This document shows, in pieces, positions 1 through 5,079 of a stretch of 7,852 nt of DNA. How positions within the stretch are numbered: the stretch's first letter is position 1; every line of letters begins with the position of its first letter. The notes below the pieces were generated by a model. The model was not told the DNA's origin. It saw only the letters and a list, made by a program, of their open reading frames with translations, and did no database searches. This stretch comes from Opitutia bacterium (GTDB lineage Bacteria; Verrucomicrobiota; Verrucomicrobiia; Opitutales; Opitutaceae). Position numbers and translations under genes: made by a program. The stretch is taken from positions 1-7,852 of the forward strand of contig JANXWT010000494.1 in the NCBI GenBank assembly GCA_025351035.1. The letters run 5' to 3'.

Positions 1-402
1 AGAGATGATGACGTCGTCGGCGCGGCCGTCATGATAGAAATAGCCATCGGCATCGGTGTGCCCGCGGTCCTTGGTCGCAAACCATTCGCCGCGGCGCCAG
101 ACCTTGATCTCCCCGATCTGCAACGGCGGCGTCGGTTGCCCCGCATGGTCCTGCACTTCGATGCGCAGTCCCGGAATCGAGATTCCAAAAAAATTCATGA
201 AGAAGGTGCCGCCGATAAGGAAGCTTACCAGAATGGCCACCATGTAGAAGCAGCCTTTGAGCGCCTGCTCCCTGCGACGCGCGTCGCTGTCTCCTTCGGT
301 GATGGCCAGAAAGGTTGGCGCGGCCGCGAGCGGATTGATGATCGGCAGCAGCGCGACGACGGTGCCGAAGAAGATGCCCCAGAGGTGGACGACGTTGAAC
401 AT
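1..402 (-). CDS. Chimeric partial ORF: MarC-family N-terminus joined in frame to acyl-CoA ligase C-terminal segment
   Basis: Starting at the ATG at 402, 134 codons are open to the left edge. Residues 1-81 look like the start of a MarC (UPF0056) multi-pass inner-membrane protein: a first helix with the LLPIINPLAAAPTFLAIT stretch (residues 18-35), a basic ARRREQ turn, a second helix (about 50-70) and FFGISIPGLRI (71-81). In the family this is followed by AGG and further helices, for about 200 residues in all. Here residue 82 onward instead resembles the hinge region of AMP-forming acyl-CoA ligases: a GEIKV motif (97-101), GEWFATKDRG (105-114), then DADGYFYHDGRADDVIIS (117-134), which matches the GRxDDVI hinge motif. 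No single protein family has this order. The start lies 46 bases after the dus stop, so the MarC part probably belongs to this locus and the ligase part is the foreign half. The family calls are recognition by eye. Confidence 0.7.
   Translation of the reverse strand, partial: MFNVVHLWGIFFGTVVALLPIINPLAAAPTFLAITEGDSDARRREQALKGCFYMVAILVSFLIGGTFFMNFFGISIPGLRIEVQDHAGQPTPPLQIGEIKVWRRGEWFATKDRGHTDADGYFYHDGRADDVIIS
154..177 (-). other. MarC / acyl-CoA ligase junction
   Basis: The switch from MarC-like to ligase-like sequence falls within codons reading IPGLRIEV. PGLRI fits both families: it is the end of the second MarC motif, and the PG-x-x-I/V-x-V-x-D-x-x-G strand that precedes GEI in acyl-CoA ligases. 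A join at a short stretch usable by both proteins is what a k-mer-driven assembly error, or recombination at microhomology, would leave. The exact breakpoint cannot be placed without the parental sequences. Confidence 0.55.
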
Positions 403-448
403 GACGCGAATGGGTTAGGGCCGTCGCACCCACTTGGCGAGCCGCGAG

Positions 449-1561
449 TCACCACACGTCCACCGGGCCCTTGGGCACGGGGATCGATTCGCGGCGGAGC
501 ACGGCCGGGTCGGCCTCGTCCAACATGAATGAGGCGACAAGCGGCTCGGGCCGGTATTGCGGGCGCAGTTCGCCGTCGGTGCCGAGGAAAGGTGCGCGCC
601 ATCGCTCGTAGCTGACGAGCAGCGCCTCGAATTCGGCGCGGGTGCGGAACTGCGTGATGCCGCGCTTGAACTCCTTGGCCGGGCCGAGGCGCTTTGCATA
701 CCACGCGGCAGGCTTACGGAAAAGCCGACAGCCGTAGTCTTCGCCAAAAAACTCAATCATCAGGTCGAGATGCCGGCGCATCACTTGCACGCGGTCGGGG
801 TAGCGGGCGTCGACGGGCAATTGTCCGGTGCGCAGGTAGTCGAGCGTCTGGCGAAAAATCCACGGATTGTAGAACGCGCCGCGGCCGATGCTCACGCCGG
901 CGCAACCGGTTTCGGCGAACATGTGCTTTGCGGCGTCGGGCGTGGTGACGTCGCCGTTGCCGATGACGGGGATGGTTTTCACCGCCTCCACGACAGCGCG
1001 AATGCCAGCGAGGTTGACCGTGCCACTGAAGCCCTGCGCCCGCGTGCGCCCATGCACGAAGATGGCCGCCACGCCATTGTCTTCGAGCACGCGCGCGAGA
1101 TCAGGCGCGGTGAGATTGTTGTCGTCCCAGCCGAGCCGCATCTTGGCGGTGATGGGGATTTTCACGGCGTCGACCATGCCGCGGACGAGCTTTGCGGTCT
1201 TGGCGAGCTCGGTCATCATCGCGGAGCCGCCGCCGATGCTGGTGACTTTCTTGACGGGGCAGCCCATGTTGATGTCGACGGACGCGATGCCCATCGATTC
1301 GACGATCAACGCGGCGTCTCGCATCTCCTCCGGCACGGCACCGAAGAGCTGCACGGCGAGAAATTTTTCCGCCGGGCACGTCTGCACGAGCTGCAGCGCA
1401 CGGACGTTGCGCTCGATCAGCGAGCGCGCGTTGACGAGATCGGTGGTCACCCAGTCGAGTCCGCCGATTTCGCGCACGACGAGGCGGAAGGGCAGGTTGG
1501 TGTAGCCCGCCAGCGGTGACAGGAAAAGATTGGAGGCAAACTCGTGAGAACCGATGCGCAT
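449..1561 (-). CDS. dusB: tRNA-dihydrouridine synthase, DusB type
   Basis: This is an FMN-dependent, cytosolic enzyme that uses NADPH to reduce specific uridines in the tRNA D-loop to dihydrouridine. The 370-residue product opens with MRIGSHEFASNLFLSPLAGY, matching the usual Dus start and its PLAGxT/PMAGxT motif. INMGCPVKKV (98-106) carries the expected catalytic cysteine, Cys101. TAKMRLGW (138-145) supplies the FMN/substrate lysine region, HGRTR lies at 170-174, and GNGD (201-204) and GRGAFYNPWIF (226-236) form the FMN phosphate site. DINMGCPxKKV is closest to DusB among the Dus subfamilies. The protein is somewhat longer than E. coli DusB (about 320 residues), mostly through its C-terminal tail. 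The ATG at 1561 fits the family start; the frame is open further upstream but only through the neighbouring gene. It starts 8 bases after the PLP-enzyme stop with no clear Shine-Dalgarno, suggesting translational coupling. Confidence 0.95.
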   Translation of the reverse strand: MRIGSHEFASNLFLSPLAGYTNLPFRLVVREIGGLDWVTTDLVNARSLIERNVRALQLVQTCPAEKFLAVQLFGAVPEEMRDAALIVESMGIASVDINMGCPVKKVTSIGGGSAMMTELAKTAKLVRGMVDAVKIPITAKMRLGWDDNNLTAPDLARVLEDNGVAAIFVHGRTRAQGFSGTVNLAGIRAVVEAVKTIPVIGNGDVTTPDAAKHMFAETGCAGVSIGRGAFYNPWIFRQTLDYLRTGQLPVDARYPDRVQVMRRHLDLMIEFFGEDYGCRLFRKPAAWYAKRLGPAKEFKRGITQFRTRAEFEALLVSYERWRAPFLGTDGELRPQYRPEPLVASFMLDEADPAVLRRESIPVPKGPVDVW

Positions 1562-1569
1562 GGCGAGGA

Positions 1570-2721
1570 TCAGCGCGCAGCGAGGGCGCGTTTCAGTCGG
1601 GCGCAGGCCTCGACCAGCGTGGCGCGAGGGCAGCCGAAATTGAGGCGGACGAACGCGCCCCGGGGGGCGCCGAAGGCCGTGCCATCGGACAGGCCAATGC
1701 CGTGCGCTTCGAAGAACGCGGCGGGTTGGTCGAGGCCGAGGGCGGACACGTCGAGCCACGCGAGGTAGGTCGCCTCGATGTGCGGGAGAGTGACGCCCGG
1801 CAGTTCGCGCGCGACGAAGTCGGCGAGGCAGTCGCGGTTGCCGCGCAGGTAGGCGAGCAGTTCCTGGCGCCACGGTTCGCCATCGCGGAGCACGGCCTCG
1901 GCGGCGACGAAGCCGAGGATGTTCACGTCGGGCACGATGCCGCCGTAGGGCGGCTCGAAGCGCGCGCGCAACGTGGCGTCGGGAATGATCGCGTAGGAGC
2001 AGCCGAGGCCGGGAATGTTGTAGGTCTTGCTCGGAGCCATCAACGTGATGGTGCGGGCGGCGATGGTGGGCGATAGGCTCGCGAGCGGAATGTGCGCGAT
2101 GGGATCGAGGATGAGGTCGCAGTGAATCTCGTCGGAGGTGACGATGAGGTTGTGGCGTTCGCAGAAGTCGGCGACGGCTTCGAGTTCGGGGTGCGTGAAG
2201 ACGCGGCCGGTCGGGTTATGCGGGTGACAGAAGGAAAATTGGCTGGCGCGTGGAGTAATTGCGTGTTCGAGCGCGGCGAAATCGATCTCCCAACGACCGT
2301 TGATCCGGGCGAGCGGAGCGGTGACGGTGCGGCGGCGCTGATTGACCGGGGCGCCAAGGAAAGGCGGATAGACCGGCGCGCAAGTGAGCACCTCGTCCCC
2401 GTCCGCGCCGAAGGCTCCGGCCGCGACGTTGAGGCCGCAGACCAGACCGGGCAGCCAGACGATCCACTCGGGTTGAATTTTCCACTGATAGTGGCGCGCG
2501 CAGTAAGCGACCACAGCTTCGGCAGTGGAGGCCGGCTCGGTGACGCCGTAGCCGAAGACGCCGTGGTCGACGCGCCGGTGCAAAGCGGCGGCGACGGCGG
2601 GCGGCGCCGCAAAATCCATATCGGCAACCCACATGGGCAGGATGTCCCGACCGGAGTATTTGTGCCACTTGCGGCTGTCGCTGTCGCGGCGGTTGATGAC
2701 GGTGTCGAAATCGAAGGGCAT
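1570..2721 (-). CDS. MalY/PatB-family PLP-dependent C-S lyase / class I-II aminotransferase
   Basis: This 383-residue, full-length fold-type I PLP enzyme is likely cytosolic. Members of the MalY/PatB family cleave C-S bonds, for example cystathionine to homocysteine, pyruvate and ammonia; some are aminotransferases or double as regulators. The opening FDTVINRRDSDSRKWHKY (4-21), then LPMWVADMDF (28-37) and FGYG (56-59), are typical of the family. HPHNPTGRVF (166-175), SDEIHCDL (196-203) and SKTYNIPGL (231-239) follow; the Schiff-base lysine is expected to be Lys232. The substrate-carboxylate arginine is expected at Arg359 in FVRLNFGCP. No key residue is missing. The ATG at 2721 matches the family N-terminus, but no Shine-Dalgarno precedes it. 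It is the first gene of a likely PLP enzyme-dusB-marC transcription unit; the functional link to tRNA modification is not obvious. The exact substrate cannot be assigned from sequence. Confidence 0.92.
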   Translation of the reverse strand: MPFDFDTVINRRDSDSRKWHKYSGRDILPMWVADMDFAAPPAVAAALHRRVDHGVFGYGVTEPASTAEAVVAYCARHYQWKIQPEWIVWLPGLVCGLNVAAGAFGADGDEVLTCAPVYPPFLGAPVNQRRRTVTAPLARINGRWEIDFAALEHAITPRASQFSFCHPHNPTGRVFTHPELEAVADFCERHNLIVTSDEIHCDLILDPIAHIPLASLSPTIAARTITLMAPSKTYNIPGLGCSYAIIPDATLRARFEPPYGGIVPDVNILGFVAAEAVLRDGEPWRQELLAYLRGNRDCLADFVARELPGVTLPHIEATYLAWLDVSALGLDQPAAFFEAHGIGLSDGTAFGAPRGAFVRLNFGCPRATLVEACARLKRALAAR

Positions 2722-2991
2722 GGCGGAGGATAAAGGGGATCAGTCAACCAACGGGACGCGTGCATGGCCACGGAAATTTTGCCCGATGACACGGAGGGAC
2801 GCTCCGGACCGAAGCGGGCGATGCGCCGGTTCTTCCCGCCAAAGCCGTCACACCGGCGGACATTTTTTCTCTACCGCGCGCGGTGAAAATAATTAAGTGA
2901 CCACGTGCGGCGAACTTGCGCTGCAACCCGCGTCGGCACGCGGCAGGCTGAAAGGGGAGTCGCTAGGTCAAACCAAACTGGAGACATCACC
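2722..2991. promoter_or_regulatory. Divergent intergenic region between the PLP enzyme and the hsp20 pair
   Basis: These 270 bases must hold the promoters for the leftward PLP enzyme-dus unit and the rightward hsp20 pair. The clearest A/T-rich island is AAAATAATTAA at 2886-2896, abutting a perfect 12-bp palindrome ACCGCGCGCGGT (2873-2884). Further left is a 7-bp stem, CGCCGGT (2824-2830) with ACCGGCG (2852-2858), followed by six Ts at 2863-2868. A 6-bp stem with a CGGC loop lies at 2928-2943. I see no CIRCE element and no sigma-32-like promoter upstream of hsp20, and no good sigma-70 -35/-10 pair in either direction. Short ORFs here have no recognisable content. Confidence 0.5.
2980..2984 (+). 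promoter_or_regulatory. Ribosome binding site of first hsp20
   Basis: GGAGA lies 7 bases before the ATG at 2992. It decides the start: the frame is open from an upstream ATG at 2905, but that one lacks a ribosome binding site and family-like sequence. Confidence 0.75.
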
Positions 2992-3441
2992 ATGACACTC
3001 GTTCGCTATATCCATCCGCGCACCACCACGCTCGCGCCGGCGTTCAGCCGCACTCCGTGGCTGGGGCTGGAATCCGACATCAATCGCCTGTTCGAGACGG
3101 CTCTCGGCGATTTCAATTCGCCCGTCTTCGAGCATCGCTTCCCCGTGGATCTCTACGAGGACAAGGACAACAACTACGTGCGCGCCGAACTCCCGGGCCT
3201 CACCCGCGAGGACATCAACATCGAGATGGTCGAGGGCTACCTCACCATCAACGGCGACCGCAAGGTGACCGACGACGACGGCAAAGTGGTCGAGACCATC
3301 TCGCTGAGCCGCTCGATCTCCATTCCGGAAGCCATCGTGGCCGACAAAATCACGGCGGCCTTCGAGCACGGCATCCTCACCGTCACGCTCCCGAAGCGCG
3401 AAGAAGTGAAGCCGAAGAAAGTCACCATCGCCATCAACTGA
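2992..3441 (+). CDS. Small heat-shock protein, Hsp20/alpha-crystallin family (first of tandem pair)
   Basis: This 149-residue, ATP-independent cytosolic chaperone would hold unfolding proteins in a refoldable state. An N-terminal arm (1-49) with LESDINRLFETALGDF (26-41) leads into the alpha-crystallin domain at about 50-135. That domain begins PVDLYEDKDNNYVRAELPGL (51-70) and includes REDINIEMVEGYLTING (72-88). The conserved A-x-x-x-G-I-L-T-V-x-L-P motif is complete (AAFEHGILTVTLPK, 122-135). The extreme C-terminus is TIAIN, giving an I-x-I anchor (146-148) of the kind used to join dimers into oligomers. The length is typical of bacterial class A Hsp20. The second hsp20 follows after 16 bases, so the two are almost certainly co-transcribed. 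No RNA-thermometer pairing of the ribosome binding site was visible. Confidence 0.95.
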   Translation: MTLVRYIHPRTTTLAPAFSRTPWLGLESDINRLFETALGDFNSPVFEHRFPVDLYEDKDNNYVRAELPGLTREDINIEMVEGYLTINGDRKVTDDDGKVVETISLSRSISIPEAIVADKITAAFEHGILTVTLPKREEVKPKKVTIAIN

Positions 3442-3443
3442 CC

Positions 3444-3448
3444 GGAGA
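3444..3448 (+). promoter_or_regulatory. Ribosome binding site of second hsp20
   Basis: GGAGA sits 9 bases before the ATG at 3458, within the 16-base gap after the first hsp20 stop. The second gene therefore has its own initiation signal and does not depend only on coupling. Confidence 0.7.
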
Positions 3449-3457
3449 AAACTTCCC

Positions 3458-3850
3458 ATGACATTCCTGCAATCCATCGTTCCCGGTCTCTCTCGCCCGG
3501 CCCAGCCGGCCAAAGTCGAGACCGACTCCAAGCTGCGCCCCGTCCTCAACCTCCGCGAAGACGAGCACGGCTACAACCTGACGGTCTTCCTCCCCGGCGT
3601 GCCGAAGGAGAACCTCGAGATCACCGACCACGACGGCCGGTTGACCATCGCCGGCCGCCGCGCGTGGACGCAGCCGAAGGAATGGACCGCGCTCTACCGC
3701 GAGACCTCGCGCGCCAACTTCGAGTTGGTGCTCCACCACGAAGGCGACATCGACGTCGAGAAGATCAACGCCGAGCTGAAGGACGGACGGCTGCACCTGA
3801 TGCTGCCGAAGGCCGAAGCCGTCAAGCCGCGCAAGATCGCGATCAACTGA
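3458..3850 (+). CDS. Small heat-shock protein, Hsp20/alpha-crystallin family (second of tandem pair)
   Basis: This 130-residue Hsp20 has a shorter N-terminal arm (about 28 residues) than its upstream partner. The alpha-crystallin domain runs from LRPVLNLREDEHGYNLTVFL (26-45) through GVPKENLEITDHDGRLTIAG (47-66) to the terminal beta strands. The usual G-V/I-L motif reads AELKDGRLHLMLPK (105-118), so the middle position is arginine and the motif is less canonical than in the first protein. WTALYRE (76-82) marks a different loop/dimerisation segment. The C-terminus ends KIAIN, giving an I-x-I anchor (127-129) that matches the partner's last residues. The two proteins differ strongly outside these motifs, so this is not a recent duplication. 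They may form mixed oligomers, as IbpA/IbpB do; that is inference. The gene ends just before a terminator cluster. Confidence 0.94.
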   Translation: MTFLQSIVPGLSRPAQPAKVETDSKLRPVLNLREDEHGYNLTVFLPGVPKENLEITDHDGRLTIAGRRAWTQPKEWTALYRETSRANFELVLHHEGDIDVEKINAELKDGRLHLMLPKAEAVKPRKIAIN

Positions 3851-3863
3851 GTTCCCAAGATTT

Positions 3864-3890
3864 AGTCCGCCGTTAGGGTAGCGGCGGACT
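3864..3890. other. Hairpin after hsp20 pair
   Basis: AGTCCGCCG (3864-3872) pairs perfectly with CGGCGGACT (3882-3890). The stem can extend by a G-U and an A-T pair, leaving a 5-base loop. No T-run follows on either strand, so by itself it is more likely a transcript 3' stabiliser or a repeat element than a terminator. Confidence 0.6.
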
Positions 3891-3896
3891 GTTCCG

Positions 3897-3914
3897 GCGG
3901 CACTTCGGTGCCGC
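3897..3914 (+). other. UUCG-tetraloop hairpin
   Basis: GCGGCAC (3897-3903), loop TTCG, GTGCCGC (3908-3914): a perfect 7-bp stem closed by the very stable C(UUCG)G tetraloop. It overlaps an alternative helix, CCGGCGGC (3894-3901) with GCCGCCGG (3921-3928), so the two folds exclude each other. Confidence 0.65.
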
Positions 3915-3959
3915 AGACAAGCCGCCGGTGAGCGCCTAGCGCCCCGGCGGTTTTGTCTG
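3914..3959 (+). terminator. Intrinsic terminator of the hsp20 pair, possibly bidirectional
   Basis: CCGCCGG (3922-3928) pairs with CCGGCGG (3944-3950), with an inner GCGC-CTA-GCGC stem (3932-3942). On the plus strand TTTTGTCT follows immediately. The flanks CAGACAA (3914-3920) and TTGTCTG (3953-3959) are also complementary, giving the A-tract/hairpin/U-tract form common in bidirectional terminators between convergent genes. It lies 64 bases after the second hsp20 stop and 27 bases beyond the terC stop on the opposite strand. The termination signal is better for plus-strand transcripts. Confidence 0.7.
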
Positions 3960-3965
3960 GGCGGA

Positions 3966-3983
3966 CGCGGCGTGCGTGCCGCG
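3966..3983. other. Hairpin just after the terC stop
   Basis: CGCGGC (3966-3971) and GCCGCG (3978-3983) form a 6-bp stem with a 6-base loop, two bases beyond the terC stop codon. No T-run follows it on the minus strand, so any terminating role is weak. Confidence 0.4.
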
Positions 3984-3985
3984 GC

Positions 3986-4936
3986 TCAGTGCTTTTTCTC
4001 GGCGCCGGGAATCATCACCGAGGCGATGACGGAGATGGCGAGCACGCTGCCGATGATGCCGAGCGAGAGTTTGATCGGCACGTCGATATAGTGCGACGCG
4101 AGCATCTTGAGGCCGACGAAAATCAGGATGACGGCGAGGCCGACGTTCAGGTAGCGGAAGAGCTGCATGATGCCCGACACGGCGAAGTAGAGGGAGCGCA
4201 GCCCGAGAATCGCGAAGATGTTCGAGGTGAACACGACGAATTCGTTGCGCGTGATCGCGATCACGGCGGGGATTGAGTCGAGGGCGAACATCACGTCGGT
4301 CGTCTCGATGACGAGCAGCACGATGAAGAGCGGCGTGGCGTGCAGCCGACCCTGCGGTCGGACGAAGAAATTGCCGCCCTCGAAATGCGGCGTCACGGGC
4401 AGCACCCGGCGGGCGAGTTTGATGAGCGGATTCTTCTCGGGCGCAAAGCCGTCGGCCTTCTTGGGCAGGGCGAGTTTCACGCCCGTGTAGACGAGGAACG
4501 CGCCGAACAGGTAGATGATCCAGTGGAAGGCGTTGATCAGGCTGATGCCGGCGAAAATGAACAGGGCGCGCATCAGCACCGCCCCGAGGATGCCCCAGAA
4601 CAGCACGCGGTGCTGATGGCGCGGCTCGACCCGGAAATACTGGAAGATGACGATGAAGACGAAAACGTTGTCGACGCTCAGGCACAACTCGACGAGGTAG
4701 CCCGTGAAAAACTCTAGCGCCGGCTGCGGCCCCAGCTTGGCGCTGACGAGCAGATTAAAACCCATCGCGAGGCTGAACCAGACGGCGCACCAAACAAGCG
4801 CCTCCTTGACCGACACCTCGTGGGAACGCCGGTTGAAGACGCCAAGGTCGAGTGCCAGCATGCAGGCGATGAACGCCAGAAAGCCGGTCCAGGCCCACCA
4901 GGGCATCGGGCTGAACATCGCGAGGGGCATCGTCAT
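3986..4936 (-). CDS. TerC/Alx-family integral membrane protein
   Basis: This 316-residue polytopic inner-membrane protein has about eight or nine hydrophobic helices. Two acidic in-membrane motifs define the TerC family: ELCLSVDNVFVF (83-94) and ETTDVMFALDSIPAV (211-225). Their carboxylates are thought to bind metal. RVLFWGILGAVLMR (110-123), FHWIIYLFGAFLVYTGVKLAL (137-157) and FTSNIFAILGLRSLYF (236-251) resemble E. coli Alx, a protein of about 320 residues tied to manganese export. Manganese or other metal homeostasis is therefore the best guess; tellurite resistance should not be assumed from the name. The product ends GAEKKH. The first of several possible ATGs (4936, 4930, 4918) is chosen here; none has a strong Shine-Dalgarno, so the start may be up to 6 codons later. 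The gene is divergent from mscS and convergent with hsp20. It is preceded by two abutting hairpins. Confidence 0.93.
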   Translation of the reverse strand: MTMPLAMFSPMPWWAWTGFLAFIACMLALDLGVFNRRSHEVSVKEALVWCAVWFSLAMGFNLLVSAKLGPQPALEFFTGYLVELCLSVDNVFVFIVIFQYFRVEPRHQHRVLFWGILGAVLMRALFIFAGISLINAFHWIIYLFGAFLVYTGVKLALPKKADGFAPEKNPLIKLARRVLPVTPHFEGGNFFVRPQGRLHATPLFIVLLVIETTDVMFALDSIPAVIAITRNEFVVFTSNIFAILGLRSLYFAVSGIMQLFRYLNVGLAVILIFVGLKMLASHYIDVPIKLSLGIIGSVLAISVIASVMIPGAEKKH

Positions 4937-4960
4937 GCTCGCGCAGTGTGCGCTCGGGTG

Positions 4961-5001
4961 AGTCCCGGGCAAGCGGGGACTTTCGCCCATGTCGGGGCGA
5001 A
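4961..5001 (-). promoter_or_regulatory. Two abutting hairpins in the terC leader
   Basis: On the minus strand a 7-bp stem (plus-strand arms TTCGCCC 4982-4988 and GGGCGAA 4995-5001, 6-base loop) is followed directly by a 6-bp stem (AGTCCC 4961-4966 and GGGACT 4976-4981, 9-base loop). The second ends 24 bases before the terC ATG. Some TerC/Alx genes carry the yybP-ykoY manganese riboswitch in this position, but I cannot match its conserved loops here. A different structured leader, or chance pairing in GC-rich DNA, are both possible. Confidence 0.35.
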
Positions 5002-5068
5002 TTTCCAACGCGCGACCGATGATGACCCGGCGAACATTTGACAAGCGACCGCCACGGGCTTTTGGGTA

Positions 5069-5074
5069 AGAGGA
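5069..5074 (+). promoter_or_regulatory. Ribosome binding site of mscS
   Basis: AAGAGGA-like sequence ends 5 bases before the ATG at 5080 and decides between that start and the in-frame TTG at 5038. The ATG also places a clean signal peptide at the N-terminus. Confidence 0.65.
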
Positions 5075-5079
5075 TTCGT

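Noticed and set aside
557..1519. Long plus-strand open frame (320 codons) opposite dusB
   Set aside because: It is the antisense shadow of a clear Dus gene in GC-rich DNA. Its translation is rich in Arg, His, Asp and Glu with no family motif.
449..1873. Extended dus frame of 474 codons starting inside the PLP-enzyme gene
   Set aside because: The extra 104 codons are out-of-frame sequence of the upstream gene and are Arg/Pro-rich. The ATG at 1561 matches the family N-terminus.
2092..2733. 213-codon plus-strand frame opposite the PLP enzyme
   Set aside because: It is a shadow of the conserved MalY/PatB frame and shows no recognisable protein features.
2744..2926. Small minus-strand frame (60 codons) in the divergent intergenic region
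   Set aside because: No Shine-Dalgarno, no recognisable motif, and it overlaps the likely promoter region.
2944..2991. RNA thermometer (ROSE or fourU) over the first hsp20 ribosome binding site
   Set aside because: No stretch in the leader pairs convincingly with GGAGA, and there is no fourU run opposite an AGGA. The one hairpin (2928-2943) is well upstream.
5038..5043. Perfect TTGACA, read as a -35 box for mscS or as a TTG start codon
   Set aside because: No -10 box lies 16-18 bases downstream, and one there would place the transcript start after the ribosome binding site. The TTG start lacks a Shine-Dalgarno and would bury the signal peptide behind 14 extra residues.
4937..5079. yybP-ykoY manganese riboswitch before terC
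   Set aside because: The conserved GGGGAGUA-like and ACAUACU-like loop sequences could not be found by eye on the minus strand, so I report only an unclassified structured leader.
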